A stretch of 64,000 nucleotides of DNA from an uncultured Clostridia bacterium (GCA_937898625.1 CALEJF010000028.1:49841-113840); one strand, 5' to 3'. Numbered from the stretch's first letter, positions 27,088 to 35,993 are shown. A program made the numbers and translations. The notes: generated by a model from the letters alone, not told the origin.

Positions 27088-27105
27088 TTCTGCACTCAAT
27101 ATTTA

Positions 27106-27133
27106 TTGACATCTTTTCAATCAATGGTATAAT
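27106..27133 (+). promoter_or_regulatory. Promoter of glnA
   Basis: TTGACA (27106-27111), a 16-bp spacer and TATAAT (27128-27133), with TG at the extended -10 position. Confidence 0.8.
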
Positions 27134-27191
27134 ATTAGAGATTAAATGGGTATATATACATTAGATGCACAATTGAAAGGTGGTAAATCCC

Positions 27192-28514
27192 ATGGGCTAT
27201 ACAGTTGAAGACATTTTAAAAATAGCAAAAGAAAAGAATATAAAGTTTTTGCGTTTACAGTTTACTGACATTTTCGGTCAGATGAAGAATATCGCAATTA
27301 CTGAAAATATGTTTGAAAAAGTTCTTACTGATGGTCAGATGTTTGACGGCTCATCAATTGAGGGATTTGTTCGTATTGACGAGTCCGATATGTACTTGAA
27401 GCCTGACCTTGATACATTTACAATTTTACCTTGGAAAGAGGGAACTGCCCGAGTAATCTGCGATGTTTACGGAGCGGATAAAGAAACTCCATTCACCGGT
27501 GACCCTCGTTATGTACTTCGTTCGGTAATTGAGGATGCAGCAAGTATGGGCTATTCAATCAATGTTGGCCCTGAATGTGAATTTTTCCTTTTCAAACTTG
27601 ATGAAAAAGGCAGAGCAACAACAAAGACAAACGATGCCGTTGGATATTTCGATATTGGTCCTGCTGACGATGGTGAACAGTGTCGAAATGACATCTGTAT
27701 AGCACTTCAGCAGATGGATTATGAAATTGAAGCATCCCACCACGAATGTGCAGAAGGTCAGCACGAAATCGACTTTAAATTTGCCGAGGCTCTTGATGCA
27801 GCGGATAAGGTTGTAACATTCAAGCATGTTGTAAAGACTTATGCTCGTCGTAACGGACTTCACGCAACATTTATGCCTAAGCCTCTTTATGGTGCAGCAG
27901 GTAACGGTATGCATACAAACCTTTCCCTTATGAAGGATGGCAAAAATGCATTCTACGACCCTGACGACAAATATGGACTTAGTGAAACGGCTTACCAGTT
28001 TATTGCAGGTGTTCTTCACCATATCAAGGCAATTACTTGCGTTGCAAACCCACTTGTAAACTCTTATAAGAGATTAGTTCCTGGCTTTGAAGCACCTGTT
28101 TATATTTCTTGGTCTGCTTCAAACCGTTCAGCACTTATTCGTGTTCCTGCAGCAAGAGGAATGGCAACAAGAGTTGAACTTCGTTCATCCGACCCTTCAT
28201 GTAATCCATATCTTGAAATGGCACTCTGTATCGCAGCAGGTCTTGACGGTATCAAAAAAGGTATGAAAGCACCTGAGGGAATCACAACAAATATCTACGA
28301 TATGACAAGGGAAGAAAGAAAAGCAAATGGCATTGAAAATCTTCCGAGCACATTACAAGAGGCAACAAGAGAATTTGAAAAGAGTGAATTTGTAAAAGAG
28401 GTTCTTGGTGAACACATATTCTCAAAATACCTTGCAGGTAAAAAGCAGGAATGGGAAAGCTACACAACAAGAATAACCCAATGGGAAATTGAAGAATATC
28501 TTACAAAGTATTAA
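27192..28514 (+). CDS. glnA: Glutamine synthetase, type I
   Basis: ATP-dependent ammonia assimilation into glutamine, dodecameric; 440 residues, matching the short GSI-alpha class of Gram-positives. Motifs: FDGSSIEGFVRIDESDMYL, GPECEFFLF, HHECAEGQHEIDFKF, FMPKPLYGAAGNGMHTN (ATP site) and SWSASNRSALIRVPAARG. The adenylylation-loop tyrosine of GSI-beta enzymes is not evident. ATG 27192 is favoured because AAAGGTGG lies just upstream; the GTG at 27180 overlaps that site. Monocistronic with its own promoter and terminator. Confidence 0.97.
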   Translation: MGYTVEDILKIAKEKNIKFLRLQFTDIFGQMKNIAITENMFEKVLTDGQMFDGSSIEGFVRIDESDMYLKPDLDTFTILPWKEGTARVICDVYGADKETPFTGDPRYVLRSVIEDAASMGYSINVGPECEFFLFKLDEKGRATTKTNDAVGYFDIGPADDGEQCRNDICIALQQMDYEIEASHHECAEGQHEIDFKFAEALDAADKVVTFKHVVKTYARRNGLHATFMPKPLYGAAGNGMHTNLSLMKDGKNAFYDPDDKYGLSETAYQFIAGVLHHIKAITCVANPLVNSYKRLVPGFEAPVYISWSASNRSALIRVPAARGMATRVELRSSDPSCNPYLEMALCIAAGLDGIKKGMKAPEGITTNIYDMTREERKANGIENLPSTLQEATREFEKSEFVKEVLGEHIFSKYLAGKKQEWESYTTRITQWEIEEYLTKY

Positions 28515-28519
28515 AATCA

Positions 28520-28545
28520 ACGGTGGGAGAAATCCTACCGTTTTT
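28520..28545 (+). terminator. Intrinsic terminator of glnA
   Basis: ACGGTGGG pairs with CCTACCGT (one G-T pair), followed by TTTTT. Confidence 0.85.
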
Positions 28546-28598
28546 ATATGTTAAAATATATTTGTTAAATTGGAGTTTTGATTTCTCATTTTTCATTT

Positions 28599-28645
28599 GC
28601 AACAAATTGTTGCGTGACTTTTTTATAGTATTATGTAATAATAAA
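28599..28645 (+). promoter_or_regulatory. Palindrome plus promoter-like block upstream of the XRE gene
   Basis: GCAACAAATTGTTGC (28599-28613) is a perfect 15-bp palindrome with 7-bp arms. It runs into GTGACTTTTTT and, 18 bp from GTGACT, TATGTAAT. The same arrangement with identical spacing recurs at 51555-51601. Confidence 0.55.
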
Positions 28646-28665
28646 GTTGCAAGGAGGCGATATGA

Positions 28666-30105
28666 ATGTCCAAAGTTTCAAAAAACATCAAAAAATTCCG
28701 AACAGAAAAAGGAATGACACAGGAAAGTCTTGCTGAAAAGATTTTTGTTACTCGTCAGGCAATTTCTAACTGGGAAACGGGAAAAACAAAACCTGATGTA
28801 GATTCCCTTTTAAAAATAGCAGAGATTCTTGATGTTCAGGTTGAGGAACTGATTTACGGCGAACGAAAAGAAAAAATTACAGTTGAAGATAAATCAAAAG
28901 AGAAAAACAGAATTAAGATTATTCTTGCTATAATGGGCTCACTATTTCTGGGTGTTGGTCTGGCCTTTATCTTTTTTGAGTTCTGGAAAGATTTTTCTAT
29001 GATAGTTAAGACCGTATTTGCTGTGTTACCTGCTTTGGCTGGACAGTTAATTTCTGTATTTGCAACTCAAAAGAAAAAGAACAGTGTTGCCTGGCGTGAG
29101 AGTGCAGGAATTCTATGGACGCTTGGTACAGTTGCAACAGTTGCGCTTATAAACGAGATTTTCAGCATTAATTGTGGTTATATAAACTGTATGGTGATTG
29201 ATGTTGTTCTCATTTTACCAATAATGTTTGTGCTAAAAACAATTTCACCTCTTGCTTTTTATTATTATATGACAATTCACATCTCCACAGAAGGCAGAGG
29301 GGAATATTTCGTCTTTGGGCTGTTATTCTTCCTTTTGGGAGTGCTTTTCAATATTGTAATGGCAAAGAAAAAGGACGATGCAAGAGGAATCTTTACTCAA
29401 TGGGTGACAGTTATTGCATCGATTCCAATGCTGTTTGTTTTGGCAAGTGTTTTTGACAGAAAGGATATCCTGTGTGAGGTTTTCTTTATAATACTATTGG
29501 CATATTCCCTTTGTATGTACATATTGTCTGTTAAAATCAAAACATTCACACTGCCATACCGACCTATAAGTATATTGGGAATATGTGTTTCAATGTTTAT
29601 AGCATCATTTTCCATAGGTGTATCCGCAAAGAACATAGCAGTTTTTGTTTTATTCTTCCTTGTGTGTTTGGGATTACCAATAATATGTCTTGTAATTAGA
29701 AGAAAAGATTTTACAAAATCTATTCCGGATTTAATAAGTGCTGTTCTGCCAATTTCATTTATGTTGGTTGTATGCATTATGACTGTAATTACTGACTATT
29801 TTAAACTCTTTTATTATGATTATAGTATTGTATATACGGTGTTCTCCGCATTTATTTTCTTGCACGGCTTAACACTTGTAGTTATTGGTATAAGGGAAGT
29901 CAAATTGTATCATATCGACTTGGGATTACTGCTGATTTTTGCACAGATTATGTATTTATGCTCGGATGTGTACTACGGAAGTTTCATTTATTTTGGAATT
30001 ACTTTTGCAATTTTCGGTACAATTATCCTTTTGATAAACGGAACTGTTTTCAAGGTAGTGAAACGCAGAAAACTTGCTGATGGAGGTGTTGATGATGAAA
30101 AATAA
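28666..30105 (+). CDS. XRE-family regulator fused to a DUF2157-like membrane domain
   Basis: 479 residues. An N-terminal helix-turn-helix (about 1-62: IKKFRTEKGMTQESLAEKIF, RQAISNWETGKTKPD) is followed by a charged linker and about twelve hydrophobic helices from residue 85 on. The WRESAGILWTLGTVATVALI segment matches the DUF2157 pattern as I recall it. It is a membrane-tethered transcription factor whose signal is unknown. GGAGG lies 10 nt before ATG 28666. Its last codons overlap the next gene. It probably binds the upstream GCAACAA palindrome. Confidence 0.85.
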   Translation: MSKVSKNIKKFRTEKGMTQESLAEKIFVTRQAISNWETGKTKPDVDSLLKIAEILDVQVEELIYGERKEKITVEDKSKEKNRIKIILAIMGSLFLGVGLAFIFFEFWKDFSMIVKTVFAVLPALAGQLISVFATQKKKNSVAWRESAGILWTLGTVATVALINEIFSINCGYINCMVIDVVLILPIMFVLKTISPLAFYYYMTIHISTEGRGEYFVFGLLFFLLGVLFNIVMAKKKDDARGIFTQWVTVIASIPMLFVLASVFDRKDILCEVFFIILLAYSLCMYILSVKIKTFTLPYRPISILGICVSMFIASFSIGVSAKNIAVFVLFFLVCLGLPIICLVIRRKDFTKSIPDLISAVLPISFMLVVCIMTVITDYFKLFYYDYSIVYTVFSAFIFLHGLTLVVIGIREVKLYHIDLGLLLIFAQIMYLCSDVYYGSFIYFGITFAIFGTIILLINGTVFKVVKRRKLADGGVDDEK

Positions 30106-30658
30106 ACCATTGAAACTCCTCATAGCTGTTATAGTTTTTCAAATTGCAATTTTCTCATCAATGATAGTCTATTCGGTAAGATTTAATAACGAAATTCAAA
30201 AAGAAGCAGAATATACAATGCTTATCGACCTGAATTATATGCAGAACAATGAGGTGCATTTTTCTACTCGGACAAATGATAACGTTATTCTTTCCTGGTA
30301 TTTGCGTTCGGAAAACCAGTATGCGATTTTGGGTGTTGACGAAAACGGATATGCCATTGTTACAAAGGTGGTTGATGACAAACCCGAAAATCAGGCATAT
30401 ATAAAGATAGATAAGGAATCAGTAAAAAGATTCCGTTCATACGAAATAACAGAAACAGAAAGGGCGTATTATCCATTTAACAATGCTGAGTTGGAAAACC
30501 CATACATAAAGTTCAAGGTGAAAAACGGAAAAGTCCTTGTTACAGAATTGGGAATAGCAGGAATACCTATTGAAGAATGGTTAAAAGAACCGGTAACGAA
30601 AGAAACGGAAATCATTGAAGATGAAATACTGTTCTCGGAAGACGAAATGGTATGGTGA
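30095..30658 (+). CDS. Membrane-anchored protein partnered with the DUF2157 regulator
   Basis: 187 residues with one N-terminal membrane helix (about 5-25) and an extracytoplasmic, mixed-charge domain ending in an acidic tail. Position after a DUF2157 protein suggests the GDYXXLXY family that usually accompanies it, but no GDY motif is present, so I leave it unnamed. GGAGG precedes ATG 30095 by 8 nt; ATG 30092 is an alternative. It overlaps the upstream gene, implying coupling. Confidence 0.75.
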   Translation: MKNKPLKLLIAVIVFQIAIFSSMIVYSVRFNNEIQKEAEYTMLIDLNYMQNNEVHFSTRTNDNVILSWYLRSENQYAILGVDENGYAIVTKVVDDKPENQAYIKIDKESVKRFRSYEITETERAYYPFNNAELENPYIKFKVKNGKVLVTELGIAGIPIEEWLKEPVTKETEIIEDEILFSEDEMVW

Positions 30659-30665
30659 AATAAGA

Positions 30666-30700
30666 ATGAGCGTATATTTCTGTAATATATGCTCATTTTT
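30666..30700 (+). terminator. Intrinsic terminator
   Basis: ATGAGCGTATAT pairs with ATATATGCTCAT, followed by TTTTT. Confidence 0.85.
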
Positions 30701-30784
30701 ATGTATAAAATTATGTATATTCACATAGTTTATGTATAAAAATGCATTCAAGACGGTTTTTGACTTGATTTTTTGCATAAACAC

Positions 30785-30814
30785 TTGACTTTTAATGAAA
30801 AAGCGATATATAAT
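30785..30814 (+). promoter_or_regulatory. Promoter of the amino-acid ABC transporter operon
   Basis: TTGACT (30785-30790), an 18-bp spacer and TATAAT (30809-30814), 44 bp before the gene. Confidence 0.75.
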
Positions 30815-30857
30815 TTACCTACAAAATTAAAATTATTTACATAAGGGGTAATTTGAA

Positions 30858-31739
30858 ATGAAAAAATCAGTTAAAATTCTTTCAATCGTTCTCGCTCTTG
30901 TAATCGTTATCGGTTGCTTCGCAGCTTGTGGCGGAAAAGAAGACAACAGCGGTGCTAATAATACACCTGTTGCAAAAGTTAAGGTGATTGACATTAACCT
31001 TACAGAAGAAGAGTATGCATACGGTGTTGACAAAAACCAGCCAGAGCTTCTTGAAAAAGTAAACGCATTTATTGCGGAGATTAAGAAGAATGGTAAGTTT
31101 GATGCTATCTGTGATGCTTATTTTGGTGATGGTGAAAAGAAAGGCGTTACTTCTGCTGAACTTGACACATCAAAAGACCAACTTGTAGTTGCAACAAATG
31201 CTCAGTTTGAACCATTTGAATATAAAGAAGGCGATACATACTATGGTATCGATATGGAAATCGCTGCTCTTCTTGCAGAGTATCTCGGACAGGAACTTGT
31301 TATTCAGGATATGGAATTTGATGCAGTTTGTTTGACAGTTGGTCAGCACAAGTGCGATATTGCAATGGCTGGTCTTACTGTAAATGAAAAGAGAGAAGAG
31401 TATGTTACATTCTCAACATCTTATTACACTGCAAACCAGAAGCTCATCGTTAAGGGCGATGACACAACATTTGATAACTGCAAGACAGTAGAAGATGTAG
31501 AAGCAATTCTCAACAGCTATGACGAAACAGTGAAGGTTGGCTATCAGAATGGTACAACAGGCGGTTTGTATGTTGAAGGCGATGAAGACTGGGGATTTGC
31601 AGGATTTAAGATGGACGGCAAAGGCTACGGTAGCGGTTCTCTTGCAGTTCAGGACCTTATCAACGGCAATATTAAATTAGTTGTTATTGACTCTGACCCT
31701 GCTAAATTTATTACAGAAGCTATTAATGCAGTTGCATAG
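30858..31739 (+). CDS. Polar amino-acid ABC transporter binding lipoprotein, apparently circularly permuted
   Basis: 293-residue lipoprotein (signal peptide, lipobox FAAC with Cys24) of the SBP_bac_3 family. The segment usually found at the C-terminus (LTEEEYAYGVDKNQPELLEK ... KFDAICDAYFGDGE) occupies about residues 40-83, right after the lipobox. The usual N-terminal strand QLVVATNAQFEPFEY begins near 96. The protein ends shortly after the AVQDLINGNIKLVVIDSDPA segment that normally precedes that helix. Ligand motifs CDIAMAGLTVNEKR and VGYQNGTTG are intact. It is the first gene of a transporter operon. Confidence 0.9.
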   Translation: MKKSVKILSIVLALVIVIGCFAACGGKEDNSGANNTPVAKVKVIDINLTEEEYAYGVDKNQPELLEKVNAFIAEIKKNGKFDAICDAYFGDGEKKGVTSAELDTSKDQLVVATNAQFEPFEYKEGDTYYGIDMEIAALLAEYLGQELVIQDMEFDAVCLTVGQHKCDIAMAGLTVNEKREEYVTFSTSYYTANQKLIVKGDDTTFDNCKTVEDVEAILNSYDETVKVGYQNGTTGGLYVEGDEDWGFAGFKMDGKGYGSGSLAVQDLINGNIKLVVIDSDPAKFITEAINAVA

Positions 31740-31758
31740 TTAAAAATAAAAATGTTTT

Positions 31759-31797
31759 GCCATAACCTCACCTTGCGGTGGGGCTATGGCGTTTTTT
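31759..31797 (+). terminator. Intercistronic terminator/attenuator between binding protein and permease
   Basis: GCCATA (31759-31764) pairs with TATGGC (31785-31790), with CACC/GGTG inside, followed by TTTTTT. Partial read-through would give more binding protein than permease, common in such operons. Confidence 0.8.
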
Positions 31798-31811
31798 AAG
31801 GATATATATTT

Positions 31812-32522
31812 ATGGGTAATTTTGATTTAAAAGTACAAAGATTTATTGAAGTCTTCATTGATGCAGATGGTTATAAAACTGTAATTGAAGGGCTTCTGAA
31901 TACCTTGCAAATTGCAGTTATCGGTCTAATTATCGGTATTGTAATCGGTACACTTATTGCTATTGTAAGAGTATTACCGAAATACAAACTTTTGCCGAGA
32001 ATTCTCAACGGAATTTGCAGTTTTTATGTTTCATTCTTCCGTGGAACACCAATGGTAGTTCAGCTTCTTTTGTCATATTATGTTGCATTACCGCTTTTGG
32101 GCATTAATTTGCCTTCAGTTTCGGTTGCCATTGTGGTATTCGGACTTAATTCGGGCGCTTATATTTCTGAAATTATGCGTGGCGGTATTCAGTCGGTTGA
32201 CCCGGGACAAATGGAGGGCGGCCGTGCTATGGGCTTGAGTTTCTCTACAACAATGCTCAAAATTGTCATTCCGCAGGCAGTTAAGAACATTCTTCCAACA
32301 CTTGGCAATGAGTTTATTACTCTTATTAAAGAAACATCTGTTGTAAGCTTTGTTGGTGCTCTTGACTTGTATGTTGCATTTAACCGTATTGGTTCTAATA
32401 GTTACGAATTTATGGTGCCGTATCTTGTAATGGCGTTGATTTACATTGTACTTGTTCTTATAATCAGCGGTCTTGTTAAATTGATGGAAAGGAGTCTGGG
32501 TAAGAGTGATAGAGGTCGTTAA
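31812..32522 (+). CDS. Polar amino-acid ABC transporter permease
   Basis: 236-residue inner-membrane subunit of the HisM/GlnP type with five hydrophobic helices. The coupling-helix EAA motif reads [20 protein letters not shown], and [16 protein letters not shown] is the family's RGTP segment. It overlaps the ATPase gene by 17 nt, so the three genes form one importer. The substrate is a polar amino acid, not resolvable further. Confidence 0.93.
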   Translation: MGNFDLKVQRFIEVFIDADGYKTVIEGLLNTLQIAVIGLIIGIVIGTLIAIVRVLPKYKLLPRILNGICSFYVSFFRGTPMVVQLLLSYYVALPLLGINLPSVSVAIVVFGLNSGAYISEIMRGGIQSVDPGQMEGGRAMGLSFSTTMLKIVIPQAVKNILPTLGNEFITLIKETSVVSFVGALDLYVAFNRIGSNSYEFMVPYLVMALIYIVLVLIISGLVKLMERSLGKSDRGR

Positions 32523-33288
32523 CCTTAACAAATCATTTGGAAAAATAGATGTCCTTCATGATATCAATATCAAAATCAATAAGGGCGAAAAGGTTGTAGT
32601 GGTAGGACCTTCAGGTTCGGGTAAATCAACATTCTTGCGTTGCCTTAATTGTATGGAAGACCCAACATCGGGCAGTATCATTTTCAACGGTGTTGATATT
32701 GCCGATATGAAGGTGGATATCAATGTTCATCGTCAGAAAATGGGAATGGTTTTCCAACATTTTAATCTTTTTAATAATAAAACAGTAATTGAAAATATTA
32801 TGCTCGCTCCGGTTTATGTTGAGAAAAAACGAATGAAAAAACTTCGTCGCAATAATCCACAGAATGAAGTTATTAAGAGCGTAAAGGAAATCAAAGAAGA
32901 TGCAAGGGCTCAGGCTGTGGAACTTCTTAAAAGAATTGGACTTGAAGAAAAAGCTGATGCTTACCCAAGTCAGCTTTCAGGTGGACAGAAACAGCGTGTT
33001 GCAATTGTTCGTGCGCTTGCCATGAATCCTGATGTTATTCTTTTTGATGAGCCAACATCTGCTCTCGACCCTGAAATGGTTGGTGAGGTTCTTGAACTTA
33101 TGAAAGAACTTGCAGATAGTGGTATGACAATGGTTGTTGTCACTCACGAAATGGGATTTGCTCGAGAAGTTGGTACAAGAGTTATATTTATGGATAGTGG
33201 TAGAATCATTGAAGAGAATAATCCAAAAGATTTCTTTGAAAATCCACAGAATGACAGACTTAAGGATTTCTTATCAAAAGTTTTATAA
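32506..33288 (+). CDS. Polar amino-acid ABC transporter ATPase
   Basis: 260 residues. Walker [15 protein letters not shown]-loop FQHFNLF, signature [15 protein letters not shown], Walker [13 protein letters not shown] and switch histidine [12 protein letters not shown] are intact. A charged insertion of about 20 residues ([16 protein letters not shown]) lies after the Q-loop, longer than in GlnQ/HisP. The start is GTG with AAAGGAG 11 nt upstream inside the permease gene. Last gene of the operon. Confidence 0.94.
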   Translation: MIEVVNLNKSFGKIDVLHDINIKINKGEKVVVVGPSGSGKSTFLRCLNCMEDPTSGSIIFNGVDIADMKVDINVHRQKMGMVFQHFNLFNNKTVIENIMLAPVYVEKKRMKKLRRNNPQNEVIKSVKEIKEDARAQAVELLKRIGLEEKADAYPSQLSGGQKQRVAIVRALAMNPDVILFDEPTSALDPEMVGEVLELMKELADSGMTMVVVTHEMGFAREVGTRVIFMDSGRIIEENNPKDFFENPQNDRLKDFLSKVL

Positions 33289-33298
33289 TGTATAAAGT

Positions 33299-33336
33299 AA
33301 AATCACCTTGGTAAAATATTACCGAGGTGATTTTTT
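33299..33336 (+). terminator. Terminator hairpin carrying the ribosome site of a small gene
   Basis: AAAATCACCTTGGTAA pairs with TTACCGAGGTGATTTT around a short loop, then TTTT. The right arm contains GAGGTGA, placed 7 nt before ATG 33337, so the stem would hide that ribosome site when transcribed from upstream. Confidence 0.8.
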
Positions 33337-33486
33337 ATGAATAATATGAATATGGAAACAAGAGCCTACTTTGATGCCTTACCAATTTCAATAAGGTCAG
33401 CCATTGTTGAATCAGGAGCAAAGTTTGAAACGGTAGAACAACTTAAAGTCCTTGTTCAGGCATATACAGGACAGGCAAATAGTTGA
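33337..33486 (+). CDS. Small conserved-looking protein, 49 residues
   Basis: A short gene with a good GAGGTGA ribosome site 7 nt upstream and its own terminator downstream. The product is MNNMNMETRAYFDALPISIR followed by SAIVESGAKF and ETVEQLKVLVQAYTGQANS. I recall short Clostridia proteins of the pattern YF-x-LP-x(5)-I-x(2)-SG-x(3)-x-T-x-EEL, so it is probably real. Function unknown. No membrane segment or signal peptide. Confidence 0.65.
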   Translation: MNNMNMETRAYFDALPISIRSAIVESGAKFETVEQLKVLVQAYTGQANS

Positions 33487-33498
33487 ATAAAAATTAAG

Positions 33499-33522
33499 GT
33501 GGGGTATTGACCCCACTTTTTT
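33499..33522 (+). terminator. Intrinsic terminator
   Basis: GTGGGGT (33499-33505), loop ATTG, ACCCCAC (33510-33516), then TTTTTT. Confidence 0.9.
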
Positions 33523-33559
33523 CATTTAGATATACAGATTTGAATTTGTTGGGGAGAAG

Positions 33560-33596
33560 TTAATGAATAATGAATGATGAATAATGAATAATTAAG
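33560..33596. repeat. ATGAATA-type short tandem repeat
   Basis: Several tandem copies of AATGAATAATGAATGA-like units precede AATTAAGG. Low-complexity intergenic repeat. The surrounding 33523-33710 stretch shows no gene. Confidence 0.6.
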
Positions 33597-33710
33597 GGTC
33601 TGCGACGCAATTATAATCGCAACGCAGTTCCGACATTTCGAATTCCGAATTTCGCTTTTCGCACTCAGTTAGACAAACTCCATTTTATCAGCAGAATTGT
33701 AATTTTCTTA

Positions 33711-33739
33711 TTGACTACACAAATCAAAAGTGATAATAT
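33711..33739 (+). promoter_or_regulatory. Probable promoter of the SulP gene
   Basis: TTGACT (33711-33716) with TAATAT at 33734-33739 (17-bp spacer), or GATAAT at a 15-bp spacer. Confidence 0.5.
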
Positions 33740-33781
33740 TCTCTTCGGCAATTTAGTTTAGCATTAAACGGATGTGATTAT

Positions 33782-35446
33782 GTGAAGAATTTTTATCTTA
33801 AACCGAAGTTTTTCAGCACTATGAAAAACTATTCAAAAGAACAAGCCGTAAAAGATATTGTTGCAGGTGTAATTGTTGCAATTATAGCATTACCTTTGTC
33901 AATCGCCTTGGCATTGGCATCAGGTGTTGAACCTGCTTGTGGTGTTTATACTGCGATTTTTGCAGGTTTTATGGTTTCATTTTTGGGCGGAAGCCGTGTG
34001 CAGATTGCAGGACCTACTGCTGCTTTTGCAACTGTTGTTGCAGGAATCGTAGCAACACAGGGAATGGAAGGTTTGATTATCGCTACAATCCTTGCAGGTA
34101 TATTCTTAATCCTTATGGGCGTTTTCAAATTAGGCTCATTGATTAAATTTATCCCATATACAATCACAACAGGATTTACTGCAGGTATTGCAGTTACAAT
34201 ATTCATTGGTCAAATTAAGGATTTCTTAGGCTTACAGTATGCTGATGGTGTAAAACCAATTGAAACAATTGAAAAAATTGAGGCAAATATTCACGCTATT
34301 GGTACATTTAGTTGGCAAGCACTTTTAGTTGGTGCAGTCTCACTTGCTATACTTATTATATACCCAAAATTTGAAAAGAGAGTACCACCATCACTTATAG
34401 CCGTGGTTGTTGGTGCGTTGATGGTTAAGTTTATTCCGGGACTTGATAACGGAGTTTTCACAATTGGAGAGTTATACACAATTCCATCCGGTTTCCCCAA
34501 ATTTGCACTTTCAGGAATGGAGTTCAGTTTTGCTAAGGTATCAGCAGTTTTACCCGATGCATTTACAATTGCCATTCTTGCCGCTATTGAGTCCTTATTA
34601 TCATGTGTTGTTGCGGACAGTATGGTAAATTCTCGTCACAATTCAAATGCTGAACTCGTAGCACAGGGTGTGGGCAATATCGCATCTGTATTATTTGGTG
34701 GAATTCCTGCAACTGGTGCAATCGCAAGAACTGCAGCCAACGCTAAAAACGGTGGAAGAACTCCTGTAGCAGGTATGGTACATGCAGTTGTGCTTTTATT
34801 GGTGCTTTTATTCCTTATGCCTTTGGCAGGACTTATTCCTATGCCTACTATTGCAGCAATTTTATTTATGGTTGCTTATAATATGAGTGAATGGAAAAAA
34901 TTTGTACATATAGTTAAAACTGCACCGAAGAGTGATATTGTTGTAATGATAATTACTTTTGGTCTCACAGTTATCTTTGATTTGGTTATTGCTATTGAAG
35001 TGGGTATGCTTCTTGCTGCCATGCTCTTTATGAAGCGCATGAGTGAGGAAACTACCGTTACAGGTTGGAAGTATGTAGATAGCGAAAATGACGAGGATAG
35101 TCTTGACTTGAAGGTAGTCCCCAAAAATGTTCGAGTTTATGAAATCAGCGGACCTTTATTCTTTGGCGCGGCGGATAAAATTCTTGATATCCAGTTGAAA
35201 GAATATACAAATTGTCTTATTTTGCGAATGAGGGGTGTAACAGCCGTTGATGCGACTGCCATGCATTCTCTTGAAACTCTTTATAGGAAATGTCAGAATA
35301 AAGGTATATCACTTATCCTTTCTCATGTAAACGAACAACCGCTTAATGCTATGAAGAAAGCGGGCTTTTATGACAAAGTTGGTGCTGATAACTTTTGTGC
35401 TCATATTGATGATGCTCTTGAGTATGTTACAAAAAATAATATATAA
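33782..35446 (+). CDS. SulP/SLC26-family anion transporter with STAS domain
   Basis: 554-residue membrane transporter. It has about eleven hydrophobic helices beginning DIVAGVIVAIIALPLSIALA and the signature ASGVEPACGVYTAIFAGF and GSRVQIAGPTAAFA. GNIASVLFGGIPATGAIART lies in the middle. A C-terminal STAS domain (about 445-554, VRVYEISGPLFFGAADKI) regulates transport. Substrate may be sulfate, bicarbonate or another anion; sequence does not decide. The start is GTG 33782 with a modest GGATGTG site. Monocistronic. Confidence 0.9.
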   Translation: MKNFYLKPKFFSTMKNYSKEQAVKDIVAGVIVAIIALPLSIALALASGVEPACGVYTAIFAGFMVSFLGGSRVQIAGPTAAFATVVAGIVATQGMEGLIIATILAGIFLILMGVFKLGSLIKFIPYTITTGFTAGIAVTIFIGQIKDFLGLQYADGVKPIETIEKIEANIHAIGTFSWQALLVGAVSLAILIIYPKFEKRVPPSLIAVVVGALMVKFIPGLDNGVFTIGELYTIPSGFPKFALSGMEFSFAKVSAVLPDAFTIAILAAIESLLSCVVADSMVNSRHNSNAELVAQGVGNIASVLFGGIPATGAIARTAANAKNGGRTPVAGMVHAVVLLLVLLFLMPLAGLIPMPTIAAILFMVAYNMSEWKKFVHIVKTAPKSDIVVMIITFGLTVIFDLVIAIEVGMLLAAMLFMKRMSEETTVTGWKYVDSENDEDSLDLKVVPKNVRVYEISGPLFFGAADKILDIQLKEYTNCLILRMRGVTAVDATAMHSLETLYRKCQNKGISLILSHVNEQPLNAMKKAGFYDKVGADNFCAHIDDALEYVTKNNI

Positions 35447-35452
35447 TATATG

Positions 35453-35482
35453 ATACGGCAGAAAATACTGCCGTATTTTTTT
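35453..35482 (+). terminator. Intrinsic terminator
   Basis: ATACGGCAG (35453-35461), loop AAAATA, CTGCCGTAT (35468-35476), then a T-run. Confidence 0.92.
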
Positions 35483-35644
35483 ATAATTTGCTTCTTTTTT
35501 TCTATACATATTATATATAGGCCATTTTGGCGGGAATAAGATATACAAATTTAGTGTTTGAGATTGCAAAAAACACAAGATATTGTGCCTGAAAACAGAA
35601 CGAAAAAAATCTCTGTTTTTCACAAAGTTTTTTTAAAAAACTTA

Positions 35645-35673
35645 TTGCATTTTCACAAAGAATATGTTATTAT
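35645..35673 (+). promoter_or_regulatory. Promoter of the S10-spc-alpha supercluster
   Basis: TTGCAT (35645-35650), a 17-bp spacer and TATTAT (35668-35673), with TG at the extended -10. Transcription is expected near 35679, where the structured leader begins. From 35483 to here there is no gene, only AT-rich sequence and a weak AAAACAGA/TCTGTTTT inverted repeat. Confidence 0.75.
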
Positions 35674-35677
35674 ACTA

Positions 35678-35975
35678 GGGCACGCGTGGGAATGGGCGTA
35701 GTATGTCCATTTGCAAATACCGTGCGATATGCGTTGAAGCGGTAGGTGGCTGCACGAAGATGCAGGGAATTACCGTGGAGTATGTCTGATTTAAAATCGG
35801 GCGACCAATAATGCTTTAAAACCTTGTGGCATACCCCAACTGTGCCATAACGGTACTTGCAGGAGCATTCTGCGCTATTTTACGCCGTCCGAAAAATCAG
35901 AACCGATTTTTCGGTTTTAAAAACGGAAGGGTGGAAACACCCGGATGAGTTGCAAGTAAAATAACGTGCCCAGTA
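35678..35975 (+). ncRNA. Structured 5' leader RNA of the ribosomal-protein operon
   Basis: About 295 nt of GC-richer, fold-rich sequence between promoter and rpsJ. GGGCACG (35678-35684) pairs with CGTGCCC (35965-35971), closing the whole element. TACTTGCA (35854-35861) pairs with TGCAAGTA (35951-35958). Inner hairpins include CGGTA...TACCG with CTGCA/TGCAG, CCGAAAAATC/GATTTTTCGG (35889-35914) followed by TTTT, and GGGTG-GAAA-CACCC (35929-35942), a GNRA tetraloop. A role in autoregulation by a ribosomal protein (for example L4) through attenuation is inferred. I do not recognise it as a named class. Confidence 0.75.
35889..35918 (+). terminator. Terminator-like hairpin inside the leader
   Basis: CCGAAAAATC (35889-35898) and GATTTTTCGG (35905-35914) form a 10-bp stem with loop AGAACC, followed by TTTT. 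Possible attenuator upstream of rpsJ. Confidence 0.6.
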
Positions 35976-35993
35976 ATTTAGGAGGAAAACAAA

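Noticed and set aside
30095..30658. Naming this protein GDYXXLXY
   Set aside because: Context fits but the defining motif is absent.
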